From JBMOKT01 sp049323895 (GTDB lineage: Bacteria > Bacillota > Peptococcia > Peptococcales > BICA1-8): DNA of 64,000 nucleotides. Numbering within the stretch: the first letter of the stretch is position 1; each line of letters begins with the position of its first letter. The position numbers and the translations under genes were made by a program. The notes beneath the pieces were generated by a model. The model searched no databases and had not been told where the DNA came from. It worked only from the letters and a program-made list of their open reading frames with translations. Location: the NCBI GenBank assembly GCA_049323895.1, contig JBMOKT010000013.1:372001-436000 (forward strand), given 5' to 3'. Positions 33,964-41,079 of the stretch are shown in pieces.

Positions 33964-34950
33964 CTATAAAACACCCTTTTCTTTATAATACTTCTCAGCA
34001 CCAGGATGTAAAGGAATTCCAGCTGTGTCTTTGACTGCGTTATTTATATCCATGTTCTTTACTACCTTGTTGGTAGCTTTAATAGTATCAAGGTTTTCCC
34101 ACATAACCTTAACTAGGTCATAGGCTACGTCATCAGGTACACTCTCATCGCACACCAACATAATTTGGATAGCAGTGGTAACTACTTCTTTATCTTGACC
34201 ATCGTAAGTACCTGCAGGTATAACCGCTCTAATATACCAAGGGTATTTAGCTTTCAAACCGGCAATGATATCCTCATCTATGCTGGCAATCATGCCGTCA
34301 GCAGTAGACAGAGCTTCAGACACCGCTGCTGTAGGAATACCTGCCATCATCATGAAACCATCTATCTGCTTGTTTCGCATTAAATCTAAAGCCTCAGTTG
34401 GACCAACAAACTGAGCTTTAAAATCATCAGGGTATTTTAGACCAGCCTGTTCCACATGATTCTTAGTCTCAACTTCCATTGTACTGCCAGGTGCTCCTAC
34501 TGCAAAGGTTTTACCCTTGATATCTTTAATAGTATTAAATCCTGTTCCTTTTCTAACAACAACCTGGTTGTAATTTGCATAAAGAGAAGTCAGTATCCTT
34601 ACACCATCATAGGAACGGTCCTTAAAAGAGTTTATTCCCTGTTTCTGTTCAGTAATAATACTTGTAACAGCTACACTAATATGTGCTTCTTTATCTGCCA
34701 ATAAATTCAGGTTTTGTACACCACCATTTGATGCTTCAGCAGAAACATTTACACCTTCTATTTTGTTATTCCAAAGGTTAGCCAGGGCTGAACCCAAAGG
34801 GTATACTGCACCGGTAGTACTGGCTGTCGGGAAATTAAGATTAATTTTCTCCTTCTTTACTGGAGCAGCCTCCTCCTGTTTTGGCGAACATCCAGTAATC
34901 AAGCTAACAAATAAAAAAACTACTAATAATAAAACTGCTACTTTTTTCAT
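33964..34950 (-). CDS. TAXI-family TRAP transporter substrate-binding lipoprotein
   Basis: This is the extracytoplasmic substrate-binding subunit of a TAXI-type TRAP transporter. The 328-residue protein has a lipoprotein signal with lipobox SLITGC (Cys21). The TAXI hallmarks follow: NFPTASTTGAVYPLGSALAN and FNTIKDIKGKTFAVGAPGST. A 4-residue-spaced C-terminal region (IPLHPGAEKYYKEKGVL) is also conserved. Substrates of TAXI systems are mostly organic acids or amino acids; which one is not readable. It follows the permease gene by 85 bases, with a strong AGGAGG site. Confidence 0.93.
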   Translation of the reverse strand: MKKVAVLLLVVFLFVSLITGCSPKQEEAAPVKKEKINLNFPTASTTGAVYPLGSALANLWNNKIEGVNVSAEASNGGVQNLNLLADKEAHISVAVTSIITEQKQGINSFKDRSYDGVRILTSLYANYNQVVVRKGTGFNTIKDIKGKTFAVGAPGSTMEVETKNHVEQAGLKYPDDFKAQFVGPTEALDLMRNKQIDGFMMMAGIPTAAVSEALSTADGMIASIDEDIIAGLKAKYPWYIRAVIPAGTYDGQDKEVVTTAIQIMLVCDESVPDDVAYDLVKVMWENLDTIKATNKVVKNMDINNAVKDTAGIPLHPGAEKYYKEKGVL

Positions 34951-35035
34951 TTTTTCTCCTCCTTTTATTATTTAAGGTAGTATTGAGCTATAGCATAAAG
35001 CAGCCTATACACCTCAATTTTTTATAGTGTCCTTA

Positions 35036-37054
35036 CTATCCCATTAAGGGAATTTCCTTGTTCTTTTCTTTTTTAAGTGTATAGATATGGTAAGCAAGGA
35101 GTATAATCAGCAAGGCAATGCCATAGATATCAGTGACCCCAGACGGGTCTACAAATAAATAAGCTATGGCAATGGCCAAAATTCTTTCCGACCAGCTGCA
35201 CCTTTTCACCAACCATCCTTCAAGACCTGCGGCAAGAGCTATAATTCCAACTGTGGCAGTTAAAAACGTTCTAATTATTTCAATTGTTGCCGTACCTTCA
35301 GGCGCAGACCCAATCAGTAGAATTGGGTCAGTTAGGAAGAAAAACGGCAGAATAAACCCTGTTAGACCAAGTTTAACAGCAAGCAAAGAAGTAATGTTCT
35401 GATTAGAATTTGCAATACCTGCCGCCACATAGGAGGACATTGCTACAGGGGGTGTAATATTGGAAAGGCAGGCATAAATCAAACAAAACATATGGGCGGC
35501 AATGGGCAAAGCTCCTACTTCAATTAAAACAGGTACTGCCACCGCTGTAACAATAACATACGCTGCAACACCAGGAACACCCATCCCTAGAATTGTGCTC
35601 ATAATCATTACCAATAGGCCGCCTTTAATTAATTCTCCTTCACCGACGAATTTTAGAATTATATAACCAAACTTTAATCCTAAACCTGTCAGAGAAACTG
35701 TCCCTACTATTACCCCAATAATTACACAGGCTATACCTACACTTACTGCACCTCGCGCACCTTCTTCACAAGCCACCACAATATCTCTCAGATACATCCT
35801 GGTTTCTTTGCGGAACCAAGAACACACTACTGCTGCCAGTATAGAAAATATAGCAGCATATAAAGGTGTATATCCCATAAACATAATTATCAATAATGTA
35901 AAGAGCGGCAAGATTAGATAACCCTTTTCCTTCAAAACTTTAAGGCCATCAGGAATATTTTCTTTAGCAATCCCTTTAAGGCCTAATTTCTTAGCTTCAA
36001 AATGAACGGCAGTTATTAAACCAACGTAATATAGAAAAGCAGGTATTATGGCGGCCAACATAACTGCAGTATAAGATATACCTAAGAACTCTGCCATGAT
36101 AAAACCGACTGCCCCCATTACAGGTGGTGCAAACTGCCCCCCAGTTGAGGCTACCGCCTCAACTGCACCGGCAAATTCAGCCCTGTAGCCTGTTTTCTTC
36201 ATTAAGGGTATGGTAATGGCACCGGTTGTAGCCACATTTGCCAAAGCACTGCCATTAATCATCCCTAATAAGGCACTAGCTATGACAGAAACTTTAGCCG
36301 GTCCACCAGAGGAACGACCTACCAAAGCCAGGGAAATATCATTTATTACGCTGCTGAAACCACTATGTTTTAAAAAAGACCCGAACAGAATAAAGACGAA
36401 TATGTAGGTAGCAGAGACGCCAATTCCAACTCCGAAAATTCCCTGGCTGCCCCAGAACATATGCCCCATCAAACGTTTTAATGAAAAACCGCTATGACCC
36501 AAAGCTCCTGGAATATATTGACCAAATATACAATATAGCAGGAAAATTAATGCTAAATAAGCAAGACTGCCACATGCTCTTTTTGCAGCTATAAACACTA
36601 AGATCACACCTGCTAAACCCAGATATGTTTCAAATTTTGAAACATAACCACCCTTTAAAGCGATTTCCTGATATTCCAGTATAAAATATCCAAAGACAAA
36701 AACTACCGACGCAATCAGAATATAATCTATTAGGGTAGGGCTATTGCTTTCAAGATTCTGCTTCCTCAACCCCGGATAAATTAAAAAACACAACAGTAGT
36801 AAAAAAGTAGCATGCCACCCCCGCAGCATCATAGCTTCCATTGTACCTATACTGGTTACATAAAGCTGAAAGACCACAAATACTACTGATATGATGGTAA
36901 TAATCTTGGCCCAAAATCCAGTATAATTACGGATCCTGCTTTCTGTCTCCTTCTCTTCCAGTAGTTTCAGCGCCTTTTCTTCCATGATGCGCCGTTCTTC
37001 ATCTGAAAGCATTTCTACTTCTCCGGAAAGTATGTGGTCTTTGTATTTTGTCAT
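35036..37054 (-). CDS. TRAP transporter fused permease (DctQ-DctM type)
   Basis: This 672-residue membrane protein is a fused 4TM/12TM TRAP permease: DctQ-like helices in the first 190 residues, then a DctM-like domain with many membrane segments. The family motif is in SALLGMINGSALANVATTGA, with further conserved parts VGFIMAEFLGISYTAVMLAA and ILGMGVPGVAAYVIV. The second ATG of the frame, six bases after GGGGGAGG, is preferred. It imports an organic anion in symport with Na+ or H+, using the TAXI lipoprotein downstream. Gene order with the permease first is less usual. Confidence 0.92.
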   Translation of the reverse strand: MTKYKDHILSGEVEMLSDEERRIMEEKALKLLEEKETESRIRNYTGFWAKIITIISVVFVVFQLYVTSIGTMEAMMLRGWHATFLLLLCFLIYPGLRKQNLESNSPTLIDYILIASVVFVFGYFILEYQEIALKGGYVSKFETYLGLAGVILVFIAAKRACGSLAYLALIFLLYCIFGQYIPGALGHSGFSLKRLMGHMFWGSQGIFGVGIGVSATYIFVFILFGSFLKHSGFSSVINDISLALVGRSSGGPAKVSVIASALLGMINGSALANVATTGAITIPLMKKTGYRAEFAGAVEAVASTGGQFAPPVMGAVGFIMAEFLGISYTAVMLAAIIPAFLYYVGLITAVHFEAKKLGLKGIAKENIPDGLKVLKEKGYLILPLFTLLIIMFMGYTPLYAAIFSILAAVVCSWFRKETRMYLRDIVVACEEGARGAVSVGIACVIIGVIVGTVSLTGLGLKFGYIILKFVGEGELIKGGLLVMIMSTILGMGVPGVAAYVIVTAVAVPVLIEVGALPIAAHMFCLIYACLSNITPPVAMSSYVAAGIANSNQNITSLLAVKLGLTGFILPFFFLTDPILLIGSAPEGTATIEIIRTFLTATVGIIALAAGLEGWLVKRCSWSERILAIAIAYLFVDPSGVTDIYGIALLIILLAYHIYTLKKEKNKEIPLMG

Positions 37055-37103
37055 TTTCATCCTCCCCCTTTAAATTTCATGAAGACCCTGAAAAAAAGGG
37101 TAC

Positions 37104-37130
37104 AAAAAAGCACACACCAGTAGTATGTGC
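37104..37130 (-). terminator. Terminator-like hairpin in the leader of the TRAP operon
   Basis: GCACATAC pairs with GTGTGTGC (8 bp with one G-U pair, 5-base loop) and is followed by TTTTTTG on the minus strand. Because a good promoter lies about 110 bases upstream, it interrupts the transporter leader. It could also end read-through from pheA. Confidence 0.7.
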
Positions 37131-37237
37131 CAAAAAAAGCCACTGCCTACCATTCTTCCATCCTACCTTTTAAATAAACCATTTACCCTCTTACAATGTA
37201 ACAAAGTTCTACTATCCTACAACAAAAACATATTAAA

Positions 37238-37265
37238 ATCTTATCTATTTTTTAGAAAAAGTCAA
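37238..37265 (-). promoter_or_regulatory. Sigma-A-type promoter of the TRAP transporter operon
   Basis: TTGACT and TAAGAT are separated by 16 bases on the minus strand. The predicted transcript starts near 37231 and runs about 175 bases to the permease start. Confidence 0.55.
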
Positions 37266-37344
37266 GAGATTTAGAAATATAATTTTAATAATTCTAATTA
37301 TAGAAAGAAATTTAACAATAGGATGATAATAAATATTTTCCTTA

Positions 37345-38190
37345 TTAAGATAGACGTGGATACGATCCTAAAATTTTTAGTAATGCAGCTTTTTGGGAGA
37401 GGTTAGATAAAACCCTTTGTAACCTGCTCTCCACTATAGCTGCCTCACAATCAATAAAAAACAGATAGTTTCCTAACTCTTTTTTTGTAGGACGTGATTC
37501 AATCTTGCTAAGGTTAATCTGCTCCCGAGCAAATTCACCTAAAGCTTCCGAAAGACCTCCAGGACGATCCCTTTCCAAGGCCATAATCAAACTAGTTTTC
37601 GTATGGGGAAGGGAAAGGTACTTTCCTGACTCTTTTCCCACCAGGAAAAAACGAGTTTGATTTTTGGGATAATCACCAATATTTGCAGCTAAAATTGGAA
37701 TCTTATAAATTTCATGGGCGTTTTGAGAGGCAATAGAAGCCCAACCCTTCCCTTGTTTTGCCATATATAGCACAGCATCTGCAGAACTGTTTGCCTGGAC
37801 TATTGTTGCATGGGGCAAATAGCGTTGGAGATAATGACGGCATTGTGCCAAGGCTTGGGGATGAGACATAACCGTTTGTATATCCTCCAGACACCTCTCA
37901 TGACTTAAGAGATGGTGTTCTATATCCAGGATTATTTCACCCAAGATATGTAGATTAACCTCATGCATCAGCATATCTAATGAGATGTTTACTGATCCTT
38001 CAATTGAGTTTTCGGCTGGTACCACACCTAAGGAAATCTCTCCTTCTTCTATTGCATTTAAGATATGGGGTATGGTTTGAAAGGGTTTAATTTCCCAAGA
38101 ACCCGGGTTTATTAGGTGCGTCAGAGACTTACATGCAGCCTGGTTAGTAAAAGTACCTTCTGGTCCAAGATAGGCAAGGACTTGATCCAT
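37345..38190 (-). CDS. pheA: PheA, prephenate dehydratase with ACT domain
   Basis: PheA converts prephenate to phenylpyruvate, the last committed step to phenylalanine. I use the ATG giving MDQVLAYLGPEGTFTNQAA (281 residues) with AAAGGAGGAG upstream; the longer frame reads into the T-box. The dehydratase core includes the TRF motif in NQTRFFLVG. The C-terminal ACT domain has the Phe-binding ESRP motif in IESRPTKKELGNYLFF, so feedback inhibition by phenylalanine is expected. It is a single-gene unit behind a T-box leader. Confidence 0.95.
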   Translation of the reverse strand: MDQVLAYLGPEGTFTNQAACKSLTHLINPGSWEIKPFQTIPHILNAIEEGEISLGVVPAENSIEGSVNISLDMLMHEVNLHILGEIILDIEHHLLSHERCLEDIQTVMSHPQALAQCRHYLQRYLPHATIVQANSSADAVLYMAKQGKGWASIASQNAHEIYKIPILAANIGDYPKNQTRFFLVGKESGKYLSLPHTKTSLIMALERDRPGGLSEALGEFAREQINLSKIESRPTKKELGNYLFFIDCEAAIVESRLQRVLSNLSQKAALLKILGSYPRLS

Positions 38191-38213
38191 AATAAACTCC
38201 TCCTTTACAAAAT

Positions 38214-38480
38214 AAAAAAACCACAGTCTTAAGCCCCTGAAAAGGGACGAAAACTGTGGATTCCGCGATACCACCCTTATTGGTTCATAAAATGAACCCT
38301 CTCAAAAGGGTACGCAGCAATAATGCATTCCATACCCCCTTCCTTTTAACGGTGGAAGTTTCCGGCAAAGACTACCTACCTTTCGGTCTCACCCTTGCAG
38401 TTTGGAAGGGAACTTCAATTGCTTAAAGCCTAAGAGTGCTTGCAGTCACGACACTCTCTCCCTGTAGACTCTAAAAACAA
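38214..38480 (-). promoter_or_regulatory. T-box riboswitch controlling pheA
   Basis: The leader holds the T-box sequence AAGGGTGGTATCGCGG (positions 38264-38279), followed by a terminator: CCACAGT pairs with ACTGTGG and inner GCCCC with GGGAC, then T7. The 5' part forms a long stem-I-like region. The base after UGG in the bulge is U, fitting a tRNA with discriminator A. TTC triplets (for example 38355-38357 and 38410-38412) are candidates for a Phe specifier, but I did not fold the RNA. The core reads GGTATCGCG where GGTACCGCG is usual. Confidence 0.9.
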
Positions 38481-38526
38481 CCTACTTTTCTTCCGCATCA
38501 CTTTTATGCATAATATCTTTTAAAAT

Positions 38527-38555
38527 ATTATATTAAGGAATTGTTATTATTACAA
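38527..38555 (-). promoter_or_regulatory. Sigma-A-type promoter of the T-box/pheA unit
   Basis: TTGTAA and TATAAT are separated by 17 bases on the minus strand. The elements lie just past the stop codon of the Spo0E-like gene, so read-through from that gene could also enter the T-box. Confidence 0.7.
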
Positions 38556-38579
38556 GTACCTTTTTAAAAAATAGAAAAG

Positions 38580-38747
38580 CTAATTACCCTCTTTTTCTTT
38601 CTCTTGGTCTTTTAAATAACGAATTATTATTTTATCTAATTCTTTACTCCTTTTTAAAATACTTTCATATTCCAATCTATTTTCCTTTAACAACCTTTCT
38701 ATTTCTTTTCTTTCTGTATGAACTTTATAAGAAAATTCCGAATCCAT
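38580..38747 (-). CDS. Spo0E-like aspartyl-phosphate phosphatase (55 aa)
   Basis: Spo0E-family proteins dephosphorylate the sporulation regulator Spo0A~P and so delay sporulation. The 55-residue product is a helical hairpin, highly charged, with the family signature S-x-x-L-D-x-x-I visible as SKELDKII (residues 34-41). The ATG has GGAGGG upstream; the longer frame begins at a TTG inside that site. It is expressed behind a c-di-GMP riboswitch and its terminator. The length is in the usual 50-85 range. The target could also be another response regulator. Confidence 0.85.
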   Translation of the reverse strand: MDSEFSYKVHTERKEIERLLKENRLEYESILKRSKELDKIIIRYLKDQEKEKEGN

Positions 38748-38776
38748 TCCGTTTATACCCTCCAATATAAAATAAA

Positions 38777-38806
38777 ATGAAAAAGACAGTCATATACCAG
38801 ACTGCC
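38777..38806 (-). terminator. Terminator of the c-di-GMP riboswitch expression platform
   Basis: GGCAGTC pairs with GACTGTC (7 bp with one G-U, 8-base loop) followed by TTTTTC on the minus strand. It lies between the aptamer and the start codon of the Spo0E-like gene. Confidence 0.85.
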
Positions 38807-38822
38807 AAAAAATCTTTAAAAG

Positions 38823-38904
38823 TTTATCGGCAACCTGGCAATCATAGCTTACGCCTTAGACCCATGGCTTTGCGTCTCACTTTTTCAAGTGATTTGCCTT
38901 TTTC
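38823..38904 (-). promoter_or_regulatory. Cyclic-di-GMP-I (GEMM) riboswitch
   Basis: The minus-strand RNA matches the GEMM-I consensus: AAATCACTTGAAAAAGTG (hairpin with a GAAA-like loop), then GACGCAAAGCC, an interrupted stem with TCTAAGG, and the closing part GCCAGGTTGCCGAT. The segment GACGCAAAGCC is the invariant core of the class-I c-di-GMP aptamer. It is followed within 20 bases by a terminator and then by the Spo0E-like gene. Whether c-di-GMP turns the gene on or off cannot be decided by eye. The remaining gene-free sequence up to 39053 shows only the promoter and 0A-like sites. Confidence 0.92.
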
Positions 38905-38920
38905 TATTTTTTCAATAACT

Positions 38921-38953
38921 ATTATATCGACAAAACTTGAATTGTTATGTCGA
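38921..38953 (-). promoter_or_regulatory. Promoter of the riboswitch unit with inverted 0A-box-like sites
   Basis: The -10 element TATAAT lies about 17 bases before the aptamer; the -35 region is weak. Two copies of TGTCGAT, one mismatch from the Spo0A box TGTCGAA, face each other (TCGACA at 38927-38932 and TGTCGA at 38948-38953, 15 bases apart) and cover the -10/-35 region. Binding by Spo0A~P is a hypothesis. Confidence 0.5.
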
Positions 38954-39053
38954 TTTTTGTAGATTGGAATATATTTTTTCGTATCCTTTTAAGAATTATT
39001 AACCTTATTCTTTTTACTATAATTTGGAAAACTAACCTGACTTTGTACTTGGA

Positions 39054-39083
39054 CAAAAAAAACCGCGGTTATAAAAACGCGGT
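39054..39083 (-). terminator. Intrinsic terminator after the 51-aa protein gene
   Basis: ACCGCG pairs with CGCGGT (6 bp, 10-base loop) followed by TTTTTTTTG on the minus strand, 30 bases past the stop codon. Confidence 0.82.
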
Positions 39084-39112
39084 ATCTTTAACCTAATATA
39101 TAATATTGCAAA

Positions 39113-39268
39113 TTATTCCACAGCATATTCTCCAATTGAATAAAACAGATCTTGTCTGTCGACCTCTTTAACTTTTATATAAGAAAGCGCATCTTCACAA
39201 GAAAGAAAAACTTTTTCTACCATCTTAATAAAATTAGTATCTTGCGCTATGACAATAAATACCTTCAT
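39113..39268 (-). CDS. 51-aa orphan protein, function unknown
   Basis: A 51-codon gene with a strong ribosome site (AAAGGAGTGGGAAA before ATG), its own -10 element and its own terminator. The product starts MKVFIVIAQD, continues VEKVFLSCEDALSYI and ends YSIGEYAVE. This beta-helix-beta layout resembles the broad group of small proteins reading KVYVV...VFxxxExAxxYI...YxIeEYEVE, a resemblance from memory only. It has a single Cys and no signal peptide. Its neighbours (acs operon upstream, c-di-GMP/Spo0E unit downstream) do not settle a role. Confidence 0.72.
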   Translation of the reverse strand: MKVFIVIAQDTNFIKMVEKVFLSCEDALSYIKVKEVDRQDLFYSIGEYAVE

Positions 39269-39304
39269 TTTCCCACTCCTTTATAATTTCGAATCTTATC
39301 TACT

Positions 39305-39320
39305 ATTATAGAATATTCTA
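39305..39320 (-). promoter_or_regulatory. -10 element with overlapping palindrome before the 51-aa gene
   Basis: TATAAT (39305-39310 on the minus strand) lies 37 bases before the start codon. It overlaps the perfect 12-base palindrome TAGAATATTCTA (39309-39320), which could bind a dimeric repressor. No clear -35 element is seen. Confidence 0.4.
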
Positions 39321-39365
39321 ATAATTTTTTGGACAAGAAAATTTTTACAGTTCTTATAAAGTGTG

Positions 39366-39383
39366 ACCCCCCAGTCGGGGGGT
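39366..39383 (-). other. GC-rich hairpin at the end of the acs/metF operon
   Basis: ACCCCCC pairs with GGGGGGT around a 4-base loop, directly after the metF stop codon. No U-run follows on the minus strand (TCACACTTTA), so it may stop 3' exonucleases more than it terminates transcription. No other terminator is seen before the next gene. Confidence 0.6.
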
Positions 39384-39389
39384 AGGTAA

Positions 39390-40961
39390 TTACGCATTAG
39401 CTTTTTGATCTGGTTCCTGATTCTTAACTTGAGGTTTTGTTATTCCTAGACGCTTTGCTGAATGGTCAAGCCCCAAGAAGAAGTTATACCAAGAGGACGT
39501 TTGATATAAATTCCAATCTGCAGGTGGAATGCAATAATTTCCTAACTGCTCCTCTTCTCCATATTTCTTTAAGCGAGCATAGGCCCTTACCCAAACACAT
39601 TGTTTTTCGTTAGGAAAAGCTTCACACCAGCCGTCATAACTGCCGCCACATGCACCGTTACGCTGATTTTTGGGACATTGGGACATGGGGCAAAGGTAGG
39701 CAAGGTCAAGAAGTGCACAATCTCCGCAATCCTTACAATCATTGCTTATTACTTTTACTATATGTTCTATTCCATGGGCTCGGCTATCCTTACGACCCTT
39801 GTATATGCTTTGCATTAATGGGAAGAATGGTGTACCTGGTTCAAAAGCAAGCCCATGAGCCATGCGCATCATAGAGTATCCAAAATTTACAGGTGCATCT
39901 AAGGGGAGTCCTTTTCTGGTGACAGGTTTTTCTGTGTTTAACCCTGTAGCTTGGTCTTTTTCAAAATAGTAGAACCCTTTCGGTTGAGGATAATCAAATT
40001 CAGGAATTAATTCTAGCCAATTTTTACTTAACTCTTCACCTTTTCCGATTATATACTCAACCTGCTCATATTTAATTCCATGCCCGCCGATATGAACTCC
40101 TGCAAAGCCCATTCCTTTCATAAATGCATACATTTTAGCAGCCCGCAATAGGCGTGCTCCTACACCCTTGTCTTCGGCAGTACGCTCTTTGTCGATTTCA
40201 GCTAATAATTTATCGGGTACAACACAACCGGGGATCTGATTTGCATTCATTACCTTGGCGGCACCAAAGGGAAGAATATAAATATTGCCTACCACAGGAA
40301 TATCAATATTATTTATCTTTAAGAATTGCAATACTTCGTGGAACTTACGGGCATCATAGCCTAGCTGAGTTACAATAAACTGTGCTCCACCCTGTATTTT
40401 CTTCTTTAGCTTATAATATTGGATCATTAACTCAGCCTCTTTTCCTTTAAAGGGAGAGACTGCAGCACCTGCAAAGAAACTACTCTTTTGGTGATAGGAT
40501 GGTCCTTTAGGACCTTGTACTTCTAGTCCATTGTTCATTTCTCCGATTAATTCCAGAGCATGGACAGGGTCTAAATCAAAAACAGGTTTGGGTCTGCCTT
40601 GATACCCTGTGACAGGATAGTCACCAGTCATAACTAGTAAATTGCGTACCCCTGCTCGATCCAGACTATATAGCTGACTTTCCATTTGGTTACGGTTTTT
40701 GTCTTTACATGTAAAATGTACTAACGGCTCAATACCCAGCTTAAGTATTTCCATACCTAAATAATCCGCAAGTATTGCCGGGTTTCCACCGGGATTATCA
40801 GTAATTGTTATTGCATGGACTTTACCGCCTTTGGCAGCTGCCTCAGCTGCAGCAAGGGCACTTTCCTGGGCTTTTTCCCTAGCCCCTCTGCCCGGTACAA
40901 CCTCCCAGGTTACCGACATGGTGTTTTTATCCAGCAATGATTCTTTGAATCTGTTTTCCAC
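39390..40961 (-). CDS. metF: Methylene-tetrahydrofolate reductase, MetF-MetV-type fusion
   Basis: This enzyme reduces methylene-THF to methyl-THF, the last methyl-branch step before CODH/ACS. The 523-residue protein joins an N-terminal MetF-like TIM barrel (to about residue 300; TMSVTWEVVPGRGA, ITITDNPGGNP, LLVMTGDYPVTGY) with a C-terminal MTHFR_C/MetV-like Cys-rich domain (CKDCGDCALLD, LCPMSQCPKNQRNGACGGS). The Cys could hold Fe-S or Zn. Moorella has metF and metV as separate genes next to hdrCBA-mvhD; here the Hdr genes are missing, leaving the electron donor open. GTG start after GGGGAG. It ends the acs operon. Confidence 0.9.
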   Translation of the reverse strand: MENRFKESLLDKNTMSVTWEVVPGRGAREKAQESALAAAEAAAKGGKVHAITITDNPGGNPAILADYLGMEILKLGIEPLVHFTCKDKNRNQMESQLYSLDRAGVRNLLVMTGDYPVTGYQGRPKPVFDLDPVHALELIGEMNNGLEVQGPKGPSYHQKSSFFAGAAVSPFKGKEAELMIQYYKLKKKIQGGAQFIVTQLGYDARKFHEVLQFLKINNIDIPVVGNIYILPFGAAKVMNANQIPGCVVPDKLLAEIDKERTAEDKGVGARLLRAAKMYAFMKGMGFAGVHIGGHGIKYEQVEYIIGKGEELSKNWLELIPEFDYPQPKGFYYFEKDQATGLNTEKPVTRKGLPLDAPVNFGYSMMRMAHGLAFEPGTPFFPLMQSIYKGRKDSRAHGIEHIVKVISNDCKDCGDCALLDLAYLCPMSQCPKNQRNGACGGSYDGWCEAFPNEKQCVWVRAYARLKKYGEEEQLGNYCIPPADWNLYQTSSWYNFFLGLDHSAKRLGITKPQVKNQEPDQKANA

Positions 40962-40982
40962 GCCAATCTCCCCTTATCCAGG

Positions 40983-41018
40983 TTAAGGGGGTAAAGCACA
41001 ATTTACCTTACCCCTTAA
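40983..41018 (-). other. Intercistronic hairpin between acsE and metF
   Basis: TTAAGGGG-AGGTAAA pairs with TTTACC-CCCTTAA around a short loop, with no U-run after it. It lies in a 118-base gap in an otherwise tight operon and may affect expression of metF relative to acsE. Confidence 0.5.
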
Positions 41019-41079
41019 TCGTTATTTTAAGGAACTATAACACAACCAATTATGAATAGGAACAAGCTGTTCAAAGAAA

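Noticed and set aside
38777..38962. 61-codon plus-strand frame between the Spo0E-like gene and the 51-aa gene
   Set aside because: The frame coincides with the c-di-GMP aptamer and terminator on the other strand, which explain the sequence structure much better.
39305..39320. Palindrome TAGAATATTCTA as a Fur, PerR or CodY site
   Set aside because: It does not fit the consensus of these regulators well enough; I record it only as an unassigned palindrome.
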